Positions 39,771-48,691 of a stretch of DNA of 64,000 nt are shown piece by piece. The notes beneath the pieces were generated by a model, which worked only from the letters and a program-made list of their open reading frames with translations, was not told the DNA's origin and did no database searches. The DNA is from Foliamicus sp963666765 (GTDB lineage Bacteria > Pseudomonadota > Gammaproteobacteria > Steroidobacterales > Foliamicaceae): NCBI GenBank assembly GCA_963666765.1, contig OY762933.1:2046001-2110000 (forward strand), written 5' to 3'. A program made the position numbers and the translations under genes. How positions within the stretch are numbered: the first letter of the stretch is position 1; the number at the start of each line of letters is the position of its first letter.

Positions 39771-41411
39771 CTAGTGCTTCAGGATACTCAAGTGCCGTGC
39801 GTATATGTGATCCATGATATTACCTTCGTAGCCGCTCACCCAGGGCTTGACCATCCGCTTGGTGACATAGAAGTGCAACGGCAGGATGGGTTGATCCGCC
39901 AGCATCAGCCGCTCGGCTTCCTGAAGGTATTCGGCCCGCCGGGCGATGTCCGGTTCGGCGGAAGCGGCCGCGAGCAGCGCATCGTATTCGGGGTTGTCGT
40001 AACCGGAATCGTTCTGCTCGTTGCTCGACTCGAGCAACTGCGCAAAGGTATAGGCGTCCTCGTAATCGCCGATCCACCCGGCGCGGTAGACCTCGGTTTC
40101 CTGCTTCCCCTTGCGCGTTTCGAGGAAGACCTTCCACTCCTGGTTGGCCAGCGTGGTTTCCATGCCCAGCACTTCCTTCCACATGCTGCGCAGCGCAATG
40201 GCGATGCGCTTGTGATTGTCGGAGGTGTTGTACAGGATCTCCACTTTCAGGGGATTGTCCGCCGAGTAGCCCGCCTCCGCGTACAGGCGCCGCGCCTCCG
40301 CCTCGCGCTGCTCCTGGGTCCAGCCCGCTTCCTCCGGTTCCTGCTGCGCATAACCGCGCACCGGCGGCACCCAGCCGTAGGCCACCGGTTCTCCGGCGCC
40401 GCTCACGACGTTGACGATGATGTCGCGGTTCACCGCCAGCGAAAGCGCGCGCCTCAGGCCCGGATTGCCGGCGAACGGCGGCCTCGTGGTGTTGAAGCCG
40501 AAGTAGTAGGTGCCCAGGTACGGCGTCACGCGAAATTCGTCCGCCAGGTTTTCCCGGATCCACTTGAGCTGCTTTTGCGGGACGATGCTGGTGATGTCCA
40601 GCTCGTCGGCGCGGTAACGCTTCAGTTCAGCGTCCTGGTTGTCGATCGCGTAGAAATACACTTCGTCGAGGGTGGTGTTCGCGTTGTCCCAGTAGTGCGG
40701 GTTGCGTTCAATGTGGATGTGCGACTGGACAACCCAGTCCTTCAGGCTGTAGGCGCCGTTGCCGACATGGGTCTCGACCCGCGACCAGTTGCTCCCGTGC
40801 TCCTCGACAACCCCGCGGTGAACCGCATAGCAGCTGGAGTGGGTCAGCAGGCCCAGCAGGTAGGGTGTGGGTGTCTCAAGCCGGATCACGAAAGTGCGCT
40901 CAGCAACCGCCTCGACGCCCAGCGCCTCGGGCGGCAGTTCGCCGGCAATCACTTCCCTGGCGTTGCGGATGGGCGCCAGCACGCTGGAATAGCGCGACAG
41001 CGTCTCCGGGTCCGCGCTGCGGCGCAGGCCGTACTCGAAATCGTAGGCCGTGACCGGGTCGCCGTTGCTCCAGCGCCCGTCGGGGCGCATGGCGAAGGTA
41101 TAGGTCAGGCCGTCTTCGGAAATCTCCCAGGCCTCTGCCGCCCCGGGGACAAGCTCGCCATCCGGCGCTTCGGCCACCAGCCCCTCGAACAGGTCGCGCA
41201 GGACGTTGGATGACGGAACCCCTTCGGCGCGGTGCGGATCCAGCGATTGCGGCTCGGTTCCGTTGCCACGATGCAGAACCTGGACTTCCGCCAGCTCCGT
41301 GCCCGTTTCGCCACCGATGGAACCGTAGCTCACCGGCGCCTGTTCCTGGCCGCCTCCACCGCAACCTGCGATTGCCAGCGCGGCCGCCGTCAGCACGCTT
41401 CTCAAGCGCAT
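39771..41411 (-). CDS. Peptide-binding lipoprotein (OppA/DppA-like, SBP family 5)
   Basis: A 546-residue extracytoplasmic solute-binding protein. The lipoprotein signal has the lipobox LAIAGC (Cys at about residue 17) followed by a Gly-rich tether. The SBP_bac_5 core includes GTEPQSLDPHRAEGVPSSNVLRDLFEGL, YDFEYGLRRSADPETLS, VETHVGNGAYSLKDW and WIGDYEDAYTFAQLL, characteristic of OppA. Its start overlaps the mnmG stop by 10 bases. It presumably delivers peptides to the OppB/OppC/OppDF-like complex encoded downstream, although an exporter pair intervenes. Confidence 0.92.
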   Translation of the reverse strand: MRLRSVLTAAALAIAGCGGGGQEQAPVSYGSIGGETGTELAEVQVLHRGNGTEPQSLDPHRAEGVPSSNVLRDLFEGLVAEAPDGELVPGAAEAWEISEDGLTYTFAMRPDGRWSNGDPVTAYDFEYGLRRSADPETLSRYSSVLAPIRNAREVIAGELPPEALGVEAVAERTFVIRLETPTPYLLGLLTHSSCYAVHRGVVEEHGSNWSRVETHVGNGAYSLKDWVVQSHIHIERNPHYWDNANTTLDEVYFYAIDNQDAELKRYRADELDITSIVPQKQLKWIRENLADEFRVTPYLGTYYFGFNTTRPPFAGNPGLRRALSLAVNRDIIVNVVSGAGEPVAYGWVPPVRGYAQQEPEEAGWTQEQREAEARRLYAEAGYSADNPLKVEILYNTSDNHKRIAIALRSMWKEVLGMETTLANQEWKVFLETRKGKQETEVYRAGWIGDYEDAYTFAQLLESSNEQNDSGYDNPEYDALLAAASAEPDIARRAEYLQEAERLMLADQPILPLHFYVTKRMVKPWVSGYEGNIMDHIYARHLSILKH

Positions 41412-43273
41412 CGCAATTCCCGCTTCTTCAGGTGAACCAGCAACTGGGAAACCGCCGCCGGCGTCATGCCCGGGATTCTCTCCGCCTGTCCGATGGTGGC
41501 CGGGCGGGCTTGCGCCAGCTTCTCGCGGACCTCGTTGGACAGGCCCCGCACCACCGCGTAGTCCAGTTCCGCGGGAAGCGGCGTACCCCGCATCCACCGG
41601 TTGCGCCTGATCTCCGCTCCCTGCCGCTTGAGGTAGCCGGCGTAGCGAACCTCGATCTCTATCGCTTCCTCGACCTGCCGGGCCAGCTCGGGCCATTCGC
41701 CGTCGGCCAGCGCGCGCGGGCCCACCTGCGGCAGGGACGTCACGCGCCGGTAATTCCAATCCGGGCGGCGCAGCAGTTTCAGGGCAGTGCCGCTGCGGCC
41801 TGCGTCGCCTTGAGGGTCCGGCGCTCTGCGCTGCTCAAGCCGCTGCGTCTCCTGCGCAATCGATTCCTGCTTGAGGCAGAAGGCCTTCCACCGCTGCTCG
41901 GTAACCAGCCCCAGCCGCCTGCCCACGGGGGTCAGGCGAGCGTCGGCGTTGTCCTCCCGCAGCCGCAGGCGGTACTCGGCGCGGCTGGTAAACATCCGGT
42001 ACGGCTCGGTGACGCCGCGGGTCACCAGGTCGTCCACCAGCACCCCCATATAGGCTTCCTCGCGCCCGGGCGTGAAAGGCGGCTTTCCACGGTTGGCCAG
42101 CACCGCGTTGATCCCGGCCAGCAAGCCTTGCGCCGCCGCTTCCTCATACCCGGTGGTGCCGTTGATCTGGCCGGCAAAATACAGGCCGGCCAGGGCCTGC
42201 GTCTGCAGGTCCGGCCCCAGCTCCCGCGGGTCGAAATAGTCGTATTCGATAGCATATCCCGGACGCGTCATGCGGGCCCGCTCGAACCCGGGAATCGTGG
42301 CCAGGAACTCACGCTGCACGTCCGCCGGAAGGCTGGTGGAAATCCCGTTGGGATAGACCTCCGCCGTACTCAGGCCCTCCGGCTCCACAAAAATCTGGTG
42401 CGACTCGCGGTCGGCGAAACGCACGACCTTGTCCTCCAGCGAGGGGCAATAGCGCGGACCCACGCCCTCGATTGCGCCGCTGTACATGGGAGACTGATGA
42501 AGCCGGGCGCGGACGATTTCGTGCGTGGCCGGGGTCGTGCGCGTAATGTGGCAATCCACCTGGCGCGGGTGCTGCTCAATACGGCCCATGAACGAAAAGA
42601 CCGGCCTTGGCCGGTCGCCCGGCTGCCGGTGCATGACCGAAAAATCGATGGTGCTGCCGTCCAGCCTGGGCGGCGTTCCCGTCTTCAGCCTCCCCACCGG
42701 CAGATTGAGGTCCCGCAAGCGCTCCGCCAGGCGGTTTGCCGGCGGATCTCCAAAACGGCCGGCCGCGTGCCGCGATTTGCCCACGTGGATCTGTCCGCCC
42801 AGGAAGGTCCCGACAGTCAGCACCACCGCCCCGGCATGAAATTCCAGTCCCGACCGGGTCCTGACCCCACACACGCGGTCCTTCTCAAGCACCAGATCGT
42901 CCGCGCTGTCCTGAAACAGCGTCAGTCCGGGCGCCGATTCCAGGGCCCGCCGTATGGCCGCCTTGTACAGCAGCCGGTCCGCCTGCGCCCGCGTGGCGCG
43001 CACCGCCGGACCCTTGCTGGCGTTAAGTCGACGGAAATGGATGCCGGCATGATCCGCCGCCCACGCCATGGTTCCGCCCAGCGCGTCGATCTCGCGCGCC
43101 AGGTGCCCCTTGCCCACGCCGCCGATCGCCGGGTTGCAGCTCATTTGTCCGAGCGTGTCCAGGCTGTGGGTGATCAACAGGACGCGCGCTCCCATGCGCG
43201 CTGCCGCCAGCGCGGCCTCGGCGCCGGCGTGGCCGCCGCCCACAACGATGACGTCAAACTCCGCTTGGCTCAT
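41402..43273 (-). CDS. mnmG: tRNA uridine-34 carboxymethylaminomethyl-modifying enzyme MnmG
   Basis: FAD subunit of the MnmEG complex that modifies U34 of several tRNAs. The 623-residue protein has the FAD motif VVGGGHAGAEAALAAARMG, SCNPAIGGVGKGHL, the catalytic-Cys region IEGVGPRYCPSLEDK, GQINGTTGYEEAAAQGLLAG and the C-terminal PATIGQAERIPGMTPAA. The ATG at 43273 was chosen because it begins MSQAEFDVIVVGGGH. It is separated from mnmE by 85 bases containing a repeat arm. The usual downstream neighbour rsmG is displaced. Confidence 0.96.
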   Translation of the reverse strand: MSQAEFDVIVVGGGHAGAEAALAAARMGARVLLITHSLDTLGQMSCNPAIGGVGKGHLAREIDALGGTMAWAADHAGIHFRRLNASKGPAVRATRAQADRLLYKAAIRRALESAPGLTLFQDSADDLVLEKDRVCGVRTRSGLEFHAGAVVLTVGTFLGGQIHVGKSRHAAGRFGDPPANRLAERLRDLNLPVGRLKTGTPPRLDGSTIDFSVMHRQPGDRPRPVFSFMGRIEQHPRQVDCHITRTTPATHEIVRARLHQSPMYSGAIEGVGPRYCPSLEDKVVRFADRESHQIFVEPEGLSTAEVYPNGISTSLPADVQREFLATIPGFERARMTRPGYAIEYDYFDPRELGPDLQTQALAGLYFAGQINGTTGYEEAAAQGLLAGINAVLANRGKPPFTPGREEAYMGVLVDDLVTRGVTEPYRMFTSRAEYRLRLREDNADARLTPVGRRLGLVTEQRWKAFCLKQESIAQETQRLEQRRAPDPQGDAGRSGTALKLLRRPDWNYRRVTSLPQVGPRALADGEWPELARQVEEAIEIEVRYAGYLKRQGAEIRRNRWMRGTPLPAELDYAVVRGLSNEVREKLAQARPATIGQAERIPGMTPAAVSQLLVHLKKRELRCA

Positions 43274-43314
43274 CCACCTGGCCGTCCTGTCCCGAAAAAG
43301 CGTGCCCTTGCCTG

Positions 43315-43326
43315 GTGTGCTGTCCC
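43315..43326 (+). repeat. Single arm of the GTGTGCTGTCC repeat between mnmE and mnmG
   Basis: GTGTGCTGTCCC, identical to the arm at 58396 and nearly identical to those at 33560 and 53694. No matching inverted arm was found nearby, so it is a solo half-unit or a decayed copy. Confidence 0.6.
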
Positions 43327-43358
43327 ATAAGTTCGCGCTGGCATCAGGGAGCAGGATT

Positions 43359-44702
43359 TTACTTCCCGATACAGAATTGCGAGAAGATCTCTCCCAACAG
43401 GTCGTCGCTGCTGACCGCGCCGGTAATTTCGCCGAGGTGCTCCTGGGCCAGCCGCAGTTCTTCCGCAACCACCTCCGCGGAATGTCCTTCGTTGAACAGG
43501 ACGCCCGCCGCAAGATAGCGCCGCCTCGCCTCCTTCAGGCTGTTGACGTGCCGCGACCGGGCCGAGAATGCGCCTTCACCGGCGCCCCCGGCGGCCCCCG
43601 CCATGAGTCCCCTGAGCGTATCCAGACCGGCGCCCGTCCTGGCGCTGACGTTCACCGCGGCGTCCGGCAGCAACCCCGGGGGTTCGCCGGTCAGGTCGAT
43701 CTTGTTGCGCACAACGATGGTTCTTTCTCCCGGCTGCGGCTCCGGGCCGCCCGCGGCCGCGTCCAACACCTCGAGGACCAGGTCCGCCTGTTCGCGCGCG
43801 GAGCGGGCCCGGCGCACGCCTTCCCGCTCCACATCCCCGTCGGCGCTGCGCAGGCCCGCGGTATCGACCAGTTCCACGGGGACGCCCCGAATGCCGACCT
43901 GCGCCCGCACCAGGTCGCGCGTGGTGCCGGGTTGGTCGGCGACGATGGCGGCGGATTCACCCGCCAGGGCATTCATCAGCGAAGACTTCCCGGCATTGGG
44001 AGGGCCGGAAATCACGACGTTCAGTCCGTCGCGCAGGATACGCCCCCGTTCCGCCGCCTCCGTCACACGGACAAAGCGCTTTCCCAGTTCCCCGAAACCC
44101 TCCTTCAGCGCGCTGTCCTCCAGCGGGTTGATCTCTTCGTCGGGGAAGTCCAGCGTGGCCTCCAGGTGGGCCCGCAGCCCGGTCAGGCGGGAGACCAGCT
44201 CCTCGACGGCTTCCGAGAACGCTCCGCGCAGGCTGCGTGCGGCTGCGCGCGCCGCGGCCGCGCTGGCCGCGTCAATGAGATCGGCCACCGCTTCAGCCTG
44301 CGAAAGGTCCATGCGGTCATTGAGAAACGCCCGCCGCGAGAACTCGCCCGGGCCGGCAGGCCGCGCGCCGAGTTCGCAGATTCGCTCGGTGAGCAGGTCG
44401 CAGACTACCGGACTGCCGTGCACCTGCAGTTCCAGCACGTCCTCGCCGGTGAAGGAGTTGGGCGCCGGAAAAAACAGCGCCAGGCCCCGATCCAGCATTT
44501 CTCCCGACGACTCCCTCAGCGACACCAGACAGGCGCTGCGCGCTGGCGGCAGCTGGCCGAGCATTTCCGCGGCGATGCCGCGCACGCCCGTGCCCGATAC
44601 ACGAATAACCGCCACGCCGCCACGCCCGGGCGGCGTGGCGCAGGCGACTATCGTGCCGCCCGCCCCTTGGGCGCCTGATCGGTCCGGCGATTGATCCGCC
44701 AT
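43359..44702 (-). CDS. mnmE: tRNA modification GTPase MnmE
   Basis: GTPase partner of MnmG. The 447-residue protein has the folate-binding N-terminal domain (TIVACATPPGRGGVAVIRVSG), the G domain with GPPNAGKSSLMNALAG, DQPGTTRD, VDTAGLR and NKIDL, and the C-terminal catalytic Cys in FCIGK. The likely ATG at 44702 lies 55 bases inside the end of yidC; no start exists nearer the conserved core. The overlap implies co-expression with yidC. Confidence 0.95.
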   Translation of the reverse strand: MADQSPDRSGAQGAGGTIVACATPPGRGGVAVIRVSGTGVRGIAAEMLGQLPPARSACLVSLRESSGEMLDRGLALFFPAPNSFTGEDVLELQVHGSPVVCDLLTERICELGARPAGPGEFSRRAFLNDRMDLSQAEAVADLIDAASAAAARAAARSLRGAFSEAVEELVSRLTGLRAHLEATLDFPDEEINPLEDSALKEGFGELGKRFVRVTEAAERGRILRDGLNVVISGPPNAGKSSLMNALAGESAAIVADQPGTTRDLVRAQVGIRGVPVELVDTAGLRSADGDVEREGVRRARSAREQADLVLEVLDAAAGGPEPQPGERTIVVRNKIDLTGEPPGLLPDAAVNVSARTGAGLDTLRGLMAGAAGGAGEGAFSARSRHVNSLKEARRRYLAAGVLFNEGHSAEVVAEELRLAQEHLGEITGAVSSDDLLGEIFSQFCIGK

Positions 44703-46327
44703 TGCTGCAAGGTGGAGAAAATCGAATTGGTCAGCCAGTACAACACCAGGCCGGAGGGGAAGAACATGAAAAACACGGTGAACATCACCGGCATGGCCAT
44801 CATGATCTTCGCCTGCATGGGATCCGGCGGCTTGGGATTCAGCTTCTGCTGCCAGAACATCGCCGCCCCCATGAGCGCGGGAAGCACGAAAATCGGGTCG
44901 CGCGACGACAGGTCGTTGATCCACAACAGGAAAGGCGCCTGGCGGATCTCCACGCTCTCAACCAGCACCCAGTAGAACGCGATGAAGAACGGCAGCTGGA
45001 TGAATATGGGCAGGCAGCCGGCAGCCGGGTTGACCTTCTCCGACTTGTACAGCTCCATCGTGGCCCGGTTGCGCCCTTGCGGATCGTCCTTGAACCGTTC
45101 CTGGATGGACTTCATCCGGGGCTGCAGTTTGCGCATGCGGGCCATGGACCTGCCGCTGGCTTCCGTCAGCGGAAACAGCACCGCCTTGATGATCAGGGTG
45201 GCGAGGATAATGGCCCAGCCCCAGTTGCCCACGCCCGCGAACAGGGTCTTAAGCAGCCAGAAGAGCGGCTGGGCGAATACCGTGAAAATGCCGTAGTCCA
45301 CGGTCAGTTCCAGCCCCGGGGCCGTTTCCTTGAGCTGCGATTGCAGCTTGGGGCCGACGAACAACTGCGCCAGAAACCGCTCTTCGCCGCCCGGCGGCAC
45401 GGCCCGCACCGGCCCGATTGCGCTCAGGCGGTAGGTGCGCTGGGATACGCGGCCGTCGTAACGGTAGGCCTGTTCGCCATCGGGGACGGCCGCGGCTACG
45501 AAGTGGTGCTGTATGGAACCCACCCAGCCGGCGATGGCGGTCTCGCTGAGCGGTTCGTCCTCGAGGTCGTCCACGTCCATGCGGTCGTAGCTGTCGCCGT
45601 CATAGTAGACCGGACCGGTAAAGGAGTACGTGTCGACGTTGAACATGGAGCGCTTTTCAGGCAGGTGCGCGCGTCGCAGCAGCACGTAGGGCGCCGCCCC
45701 GTATTCCTCGCTGCGTTCGTTGCGCAGCACCTGCTCCACCTCGACCGTGTAACTCCCGCGGCGAAACGTGTACAGCTTGGTCACGCTGACGCCGCCCCTG
45801 CTCCAGCTGAGCGGCACCACCAGATCCTCGTCCCCTTCGGTCAGCCGGTACTCGCTGAGCTCGCTCGTGAAGCTCTCATGATGATTGGCTTCCGGCGCGT
45901 CATCCATGGCCCGCAGACCGGTGCTCAAGGTGTACTCGGCGCCCGGCGTTGCGCTCAGGATATGCACCTTGGCCGCGTCATCCTTCTTGTCCACCGGGTA
46001 GTCCAGCAACACCGCTCCCACCAGGTCGCCGCCCACCTTGCTGATGGAGAGGTCCAGCACGTCGGTGACCACCCGAACCACAGGCGCCGGCGGCGACAAA
46101 AGGGCAGGCCCTTGCCCCGGATCCTCCTCCGACTGCGCGCCGGAAACGGACGGCAGTTCGGGCAGGTCGGTCTCGGAAGGAGCGGCCCGTGACGCCGGCG
46201 CGGGTAAATCGCCGGAAACCGGCGCCGATTCGGCATCGCTGCGAACGCGGTCCTGGTTCCAGGCCTGCCAGCTGAACAGCAGCATGGCGCCGAACATGAT
46301 CCAGAGCGGGAACCTCAGCTTTTCCAT
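44648..46327 (-). CDS. yidC: Membrane protein insertase YidC
   Basis: Inserts proteins into the inner membrane with or without SecYEG. The 559-residue protein has the N-terminal signal anchor (LWIMFGAMLLFSWQAW), a large periplasmic beta-domain (about 60-330), and the conserved five-helix core: the KTLFAGVGNWGWAIILATLIIKAVLFPLT region, the cytoplasmic coiled hairpin MARMRKLQPRMKSIQERFKDD and the final SGLVLYWLTNSIFSTLQQW. The proline-rich, acidic linker after the anchor is poorly conserved. It overlaps rnpA by 13 bases; yidD is not present between them. Confidence 0.96.
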   Translation of the reverse strand: MEKLRFPLWIMFGAMLLFSWQAWNQDRVRSDAESAPVSGDLPAPASRAAPSETDLPELPSVSGAQSEEDPGQGPALLSPPAPVVRVVTDVLDLSISKVGGDLVGAVLLDYPVDKKDDAAKVHILSATPGAEYTLSTGLRAMDDAPEANHHESFTSELSEYRLTEGDEDLVVPLSWSRGGVSVTKLYTFRRGSYTVEVEQVLRNERSEEYGAAPYVLLRRAHLPEKRSMFNVDTYSFTGPVYYDGDSYDRMDVDDLEDEPLSETAIAGWVGSIQHHFVAAAVPDGEQAYRYDGRVSQRTYRLSAIGPVRAVPPGGEERFLAQLFVGPKLQSQLKETAPGLELTVDYGIFTVFAQPLFWLLKTLFAGVGNWGWAIILATLIIKAVLFPLTEASGRSMARMRKLQPRMKSIQERFKDDPQGRNRATMELYKSEKVNPAAGCLPIFIQLPFFIAFYWVLVESVEIRQAPFLLWINDLSSRDPIFVLPALMGAAMFWQQKLNPKPPDPMQAKIMMAMPVMFTVFFMFFPSGLVLYWLTNSIFSTLQQWRINRRTDQAPKGRAAR

Positions 46328-46692
46328 TCGGCCTCCGTTTCCGCCACCCGCATCACCTCGCTCCAGAGGCGTGGCAACTGGGGCCGGAGATCTATCCTGC
46401 CGCCGGCAGTGCGCCGGGAGAGGCTAACCACGATATCCAGCCCTGCCAGCCGGCGCTGGTTTACCCGGAAACTCTCCCGAAGCTGGCGCCGGACCCGGTT
46501 GCGAATCACAGCGTTGCGGGCGGCCCTCCGGCTCACCGCCAACCCCAGTCGGCCACGCTGACTGCCGTTGCGGCGCAGGCGCGCGTGCAGGGGGCCGGAG
46601 CGGGCCCGCCGGCCGGTGCGAAATACGGCGCGAAACTCCGATGCCTTGAGCAGGCGGGCGTCACGAGGGTAATTCAGCCGTTTCACGGTCAT
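46315..46692 (-). CDS. rnpA: Ribonuclease P protein component RnpA
   Basis: Protein cofactor of RNase P that helps the RNA subunit process tRNA 5' ends. The 125-residue basic protein has YPRDARLLKASEFRAVFRTG and the RNR signature NAVIRNRVRRQLRESFR. The start ATG at 46692 is preferred over that at 46701 because MTVKRLNYPRD matches the family opening. About 110 bases, without a strong terminator, separate it from rpmH. Confidence 0.95.
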   Translation of the reverse strand: MTVKRLNYPRDARLLKASEFRAVFRTGRRARSGPLHARLRRNGSQRGRLGLAVSRRAARNAVIRNRVRRQLRESFRVNQRRLAGLDIVVSLSRRTAGGRIDLRPQLPRLWSEVMRVAETEAEWKS

Positions 46693-46801
46693 GCCCTGCA
46701 AGTGCCGATGGATACCGTAAGTTGTTGATTTGTCGGCGATTATATCGCTTTACAGCGGCTCGCCCAAAATGCCGGCAACCGCAGGCCGCCGTTTGCGGCG
46801 A

Positions 46802-46936
46802 CTAGTGCGACAGCCTTCCCCGCCCCTTGCTCCGGCGCCTCTTCAAGACCAGCCGGCCGGCCCTGGTCGCCATGCGGGCGCGGAAGCCGTGAGTGCGCTT
46901 GCGTTTGATACGGCTGGGCTGGTACGTGCGTTTCAT
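46802..46936 (-). CDS. rpmH: 50S ribosomal protein L34
   Basis: A 44-residue, strongly basic ribosomal protein read on the minus strand from the ATG at 46936: MKRTYQPSRIKRKRTHGFRA, then MATRAGRLVLKRRRSKGRGR, ending LSH. All hallmarks of L34 are present, and rpmH-rnpA-yidC beside dnaA is the canonical gammaproteobacterial arrangement. It is too short to be picked up by length-based gene finding. Confidence 0.97.
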   Translation of the reverse strand: MKRTYQPSRIKRKRTHGFRARMATRAGRLVLKRRRSKGRGRLSH

Positions 46937-47102
46937 TGCTTTTGAATGAAATCGCGGCGGTCAGCGCCGCCGCACAAGGGGCGTTCAGCATAGTCGCTGG
47001 CAGGCGCAAAGTCAATGAAGGCAAGGGGTTTGATTCCGGCGGCGAGTTGTGGAATAAAGTGTCCTACGAGGCTCATTCGGGACCCCTTCAACCACCAATC
47101 CC
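46937..47102. promoter_or_regulatory. Divergent rpmH/dnaA intergenic region
   Basis: This 166-base gap must contain the rpmH and dnaA promoters. I found no good DnaA box in it; TTGTGGAATAAAG near 47050 resembles a box but carries an insertion. The origin candidate is better placed after dnaA. Confidence 0.4.
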
Positions 47103-48455
47103 ATGCCTGGCGCAACCCGTGAGAAAACTGATTTCTGGCACCACGTCTGCCAGGAACTCAGACCCCTCCTGGCGGAGGAAAAATACAACACCTATATCCA
47201 GCCGCTTGAGGCGCAATTGGACAATGGCAGATTGAAGCTTATCGCCCCCAACCGCTTCGTGCGCGGCTGGATCGAGTCCAACTGCATGGACCTCCTGACC
47301 GAGGCCTGCGAACGACAGGGCGCGGATGGCGAGGTCGAGTTTCTCGATCGGCCGGCCGCGCGGCGCAGCCCGGCGTCGGCGCCGGCCGCTGCGCCGCCGC
47401 CCCTGCCCGGTTCCAGGCTGACTCCCCACTTCACTTTCGACGCCTTCGTTACCGGGCCGACCAATCAGGTCGCCTACGACGCCGCCCGCCATGTGGCCCG
47501 TCACCGCGCCTACAACCCTCTGCTCATTTACGGCGGCGTCGGCCTCGGCAAGACCCACCTCATGCATGCCATCGGGCGCCAGCTCCTGGCGGACCGGCGG
47601 GGCATGCGGGTCGCTTACGTACATTCGGACACGTTCATCAACGACTACCTGAGCGCCCTGCGCAAGGTTCGCGCTTCCTATGGCAGGTCGGGTTCCGACC
47701 AGCTTGTCGAGCAATTCAAGCGCTCATACCGCACCGTGGACACGCTGCTGCTGGACGATGTGCAGTTCCTGGCCGGCAAGGAGAGTTCGCAGGAGCAGTT
47801 CTATCACACCCTCAACGTGCTGTTGCAGGACGGCCGGCAGATCGTTCTCACCTGCGACAAGCTGCCGCGGGAGGTAAGCGGCCTGGAAAGGCGAGTGATA
47901 TCCCGGCTCGGATCCGGGCTGATGGTCAACATCGAGCCGCCGGACCTGGAAACCCGCGCAGCCATTGTGCTTGCCAAGGCCGAGGCGGCCAACGTGGTTT
48001 GCCCCGAAGACGTGGCGATGTATATCGCGCAACACGTTTTTTCGAGCGTTCGCGAACTCGAGGGCGCCTACCGCACCGTAGAGGCAATGTCGCGCTTCCG
48101 CGGCATGCCCATCAATCTGCAATTGGCCAGGCAGGCCCTCAAGAATCACGTGGCTTCCGTGGCGCGCAGCATTACGCCGGAGGAGATCCAGAAGCTGGTC
48201 GCCAACTACTTTCAGATTCGACCCTCCCACTTGCGCTCCGCCAGCCGCAAGAGAGCGATTGTCCGGCCCAGGCAGATCGCCATGGTGCTGGCGCGGGAAT
48301 ACACTGACTTGAGCTTGCCCGACATCGGCGAGGCCTTTGGCGGGCGGGACCACACCACCGTGATCAACGCGGTCCGCCGGATTCAGGAATTGCGAGGATC
48401 AGACCACAATTTAGATCAGCAATACAAGAGTCTGGCAAGTATCCTTGCACAATAG
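47103..48455 (+). CDS. dnaA: Chromosomal replication initiator DnaA
   Basis: AAA+ initiator of replication. The 450-residue protein has the N-terminal DnaB-interaction domain (FWHHVCQELRPLLAEEKYNTYIQPL), a short Pro/Ala linker (about 86-104), Walker A GGVGLGKTHLMHAIG, Walker B LLLDDVQFLAGK, the sensor region and the domain IV DNA-binding signature FGGRDHTTVINAVRRI. It defines the origin region and begins the plus-strand cluster. Confidence 0.97.
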   Translation: MPGATREKTDFWHHVCQELRPLLAEEKYNTYIQPLEAQLDNGRLKLIAPNRFVRGWIESNCMDLLTEACERQGADGEVEFLDRPAARRSPASAPAAAPPPLPGSRLTPHFTFDAFVTGPTNQVAYDAARHVARHRAYNPLLIYGGVGLGKTHLMHAIGRQLLADRRGMRVAYVHSDTFINDYLSALRKVRASYGRSGSDQLVEQFKRSYRTVDTLLLDDVQFLAGKESSQEQFYHTLNVLLQDGRQIVLTCDKLPREVSGLERRVISRLGSGLMVNIEPPDLETRAAIVLAKAEAANVVCPEDVAMYIAQHVFSSVRELEGAYRTVEAMSRFRGMPINLQLARQALKNHVASVARSITPEEIQKLVANYFQIRPSHLRSASRKRAIVRPRQIAMVLAREYTDLSLPDIGEAFGGRDHTTVINAVRRIQELRGSDHNLDQQYKSLASILAQ

Positions 48456-48691
48456 CTATCGCATGGGAGATGCCTGGGGGCAAGGCCGGTTTTGTTTGTG
48501 GATGAGCTGTTGAGCAGCGGGTTGCCCACATTCCTTCCACAGACGCCACTACCGCAAGGACCCCCCTGCATCCACAGCGAAGCGTATATTAAGCTATTGA
48601 TTCATAAGGTTTTTCTGGATAGGCACACATATCCACCGACATCATTACCATCATCATCTTATATATATATGATGGTGATAAAGGAGGACGC
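48456..48691. other. Candidate origin of replication (oriC) between dnaA and dnaN
   Basis: A 236-base gap with a cluster of DnaA-box-like 9-mers against TTATCCACA: TGTGGATGA (48497-48505, reverse, 8 of 9), TTGCCCACA (48522-48530), GCATCCACA (48568-48576) and ATATCCACC (48629-48637), each 7 of 9. AT-rich stretches (ATATTAAGCTATTGATTCAT at about 48585 and the TATATATATAT run at 48660-48670) could be the unwinding element. An inverted repeat ACCATCAT/ATGATGGT (48647-48654 and 48669-48676) brackets the latter. Boxes are degenerate, so the call rests partly on location. Confidence 0.6.

Noticed and set aside
41210..43330. A 706-codon plus-strand open frame opposite mnmG
   Set aside because: It is antisense to an unmistakable MnmG sequence and shows no family features.
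46937..47102. oriC in the rpmH-dnaA gap
   Set aside because: No DnaA box with fewer than two mismatches or AT-rich unwinding region was seen there; the dnaA-dnaN gap is better.
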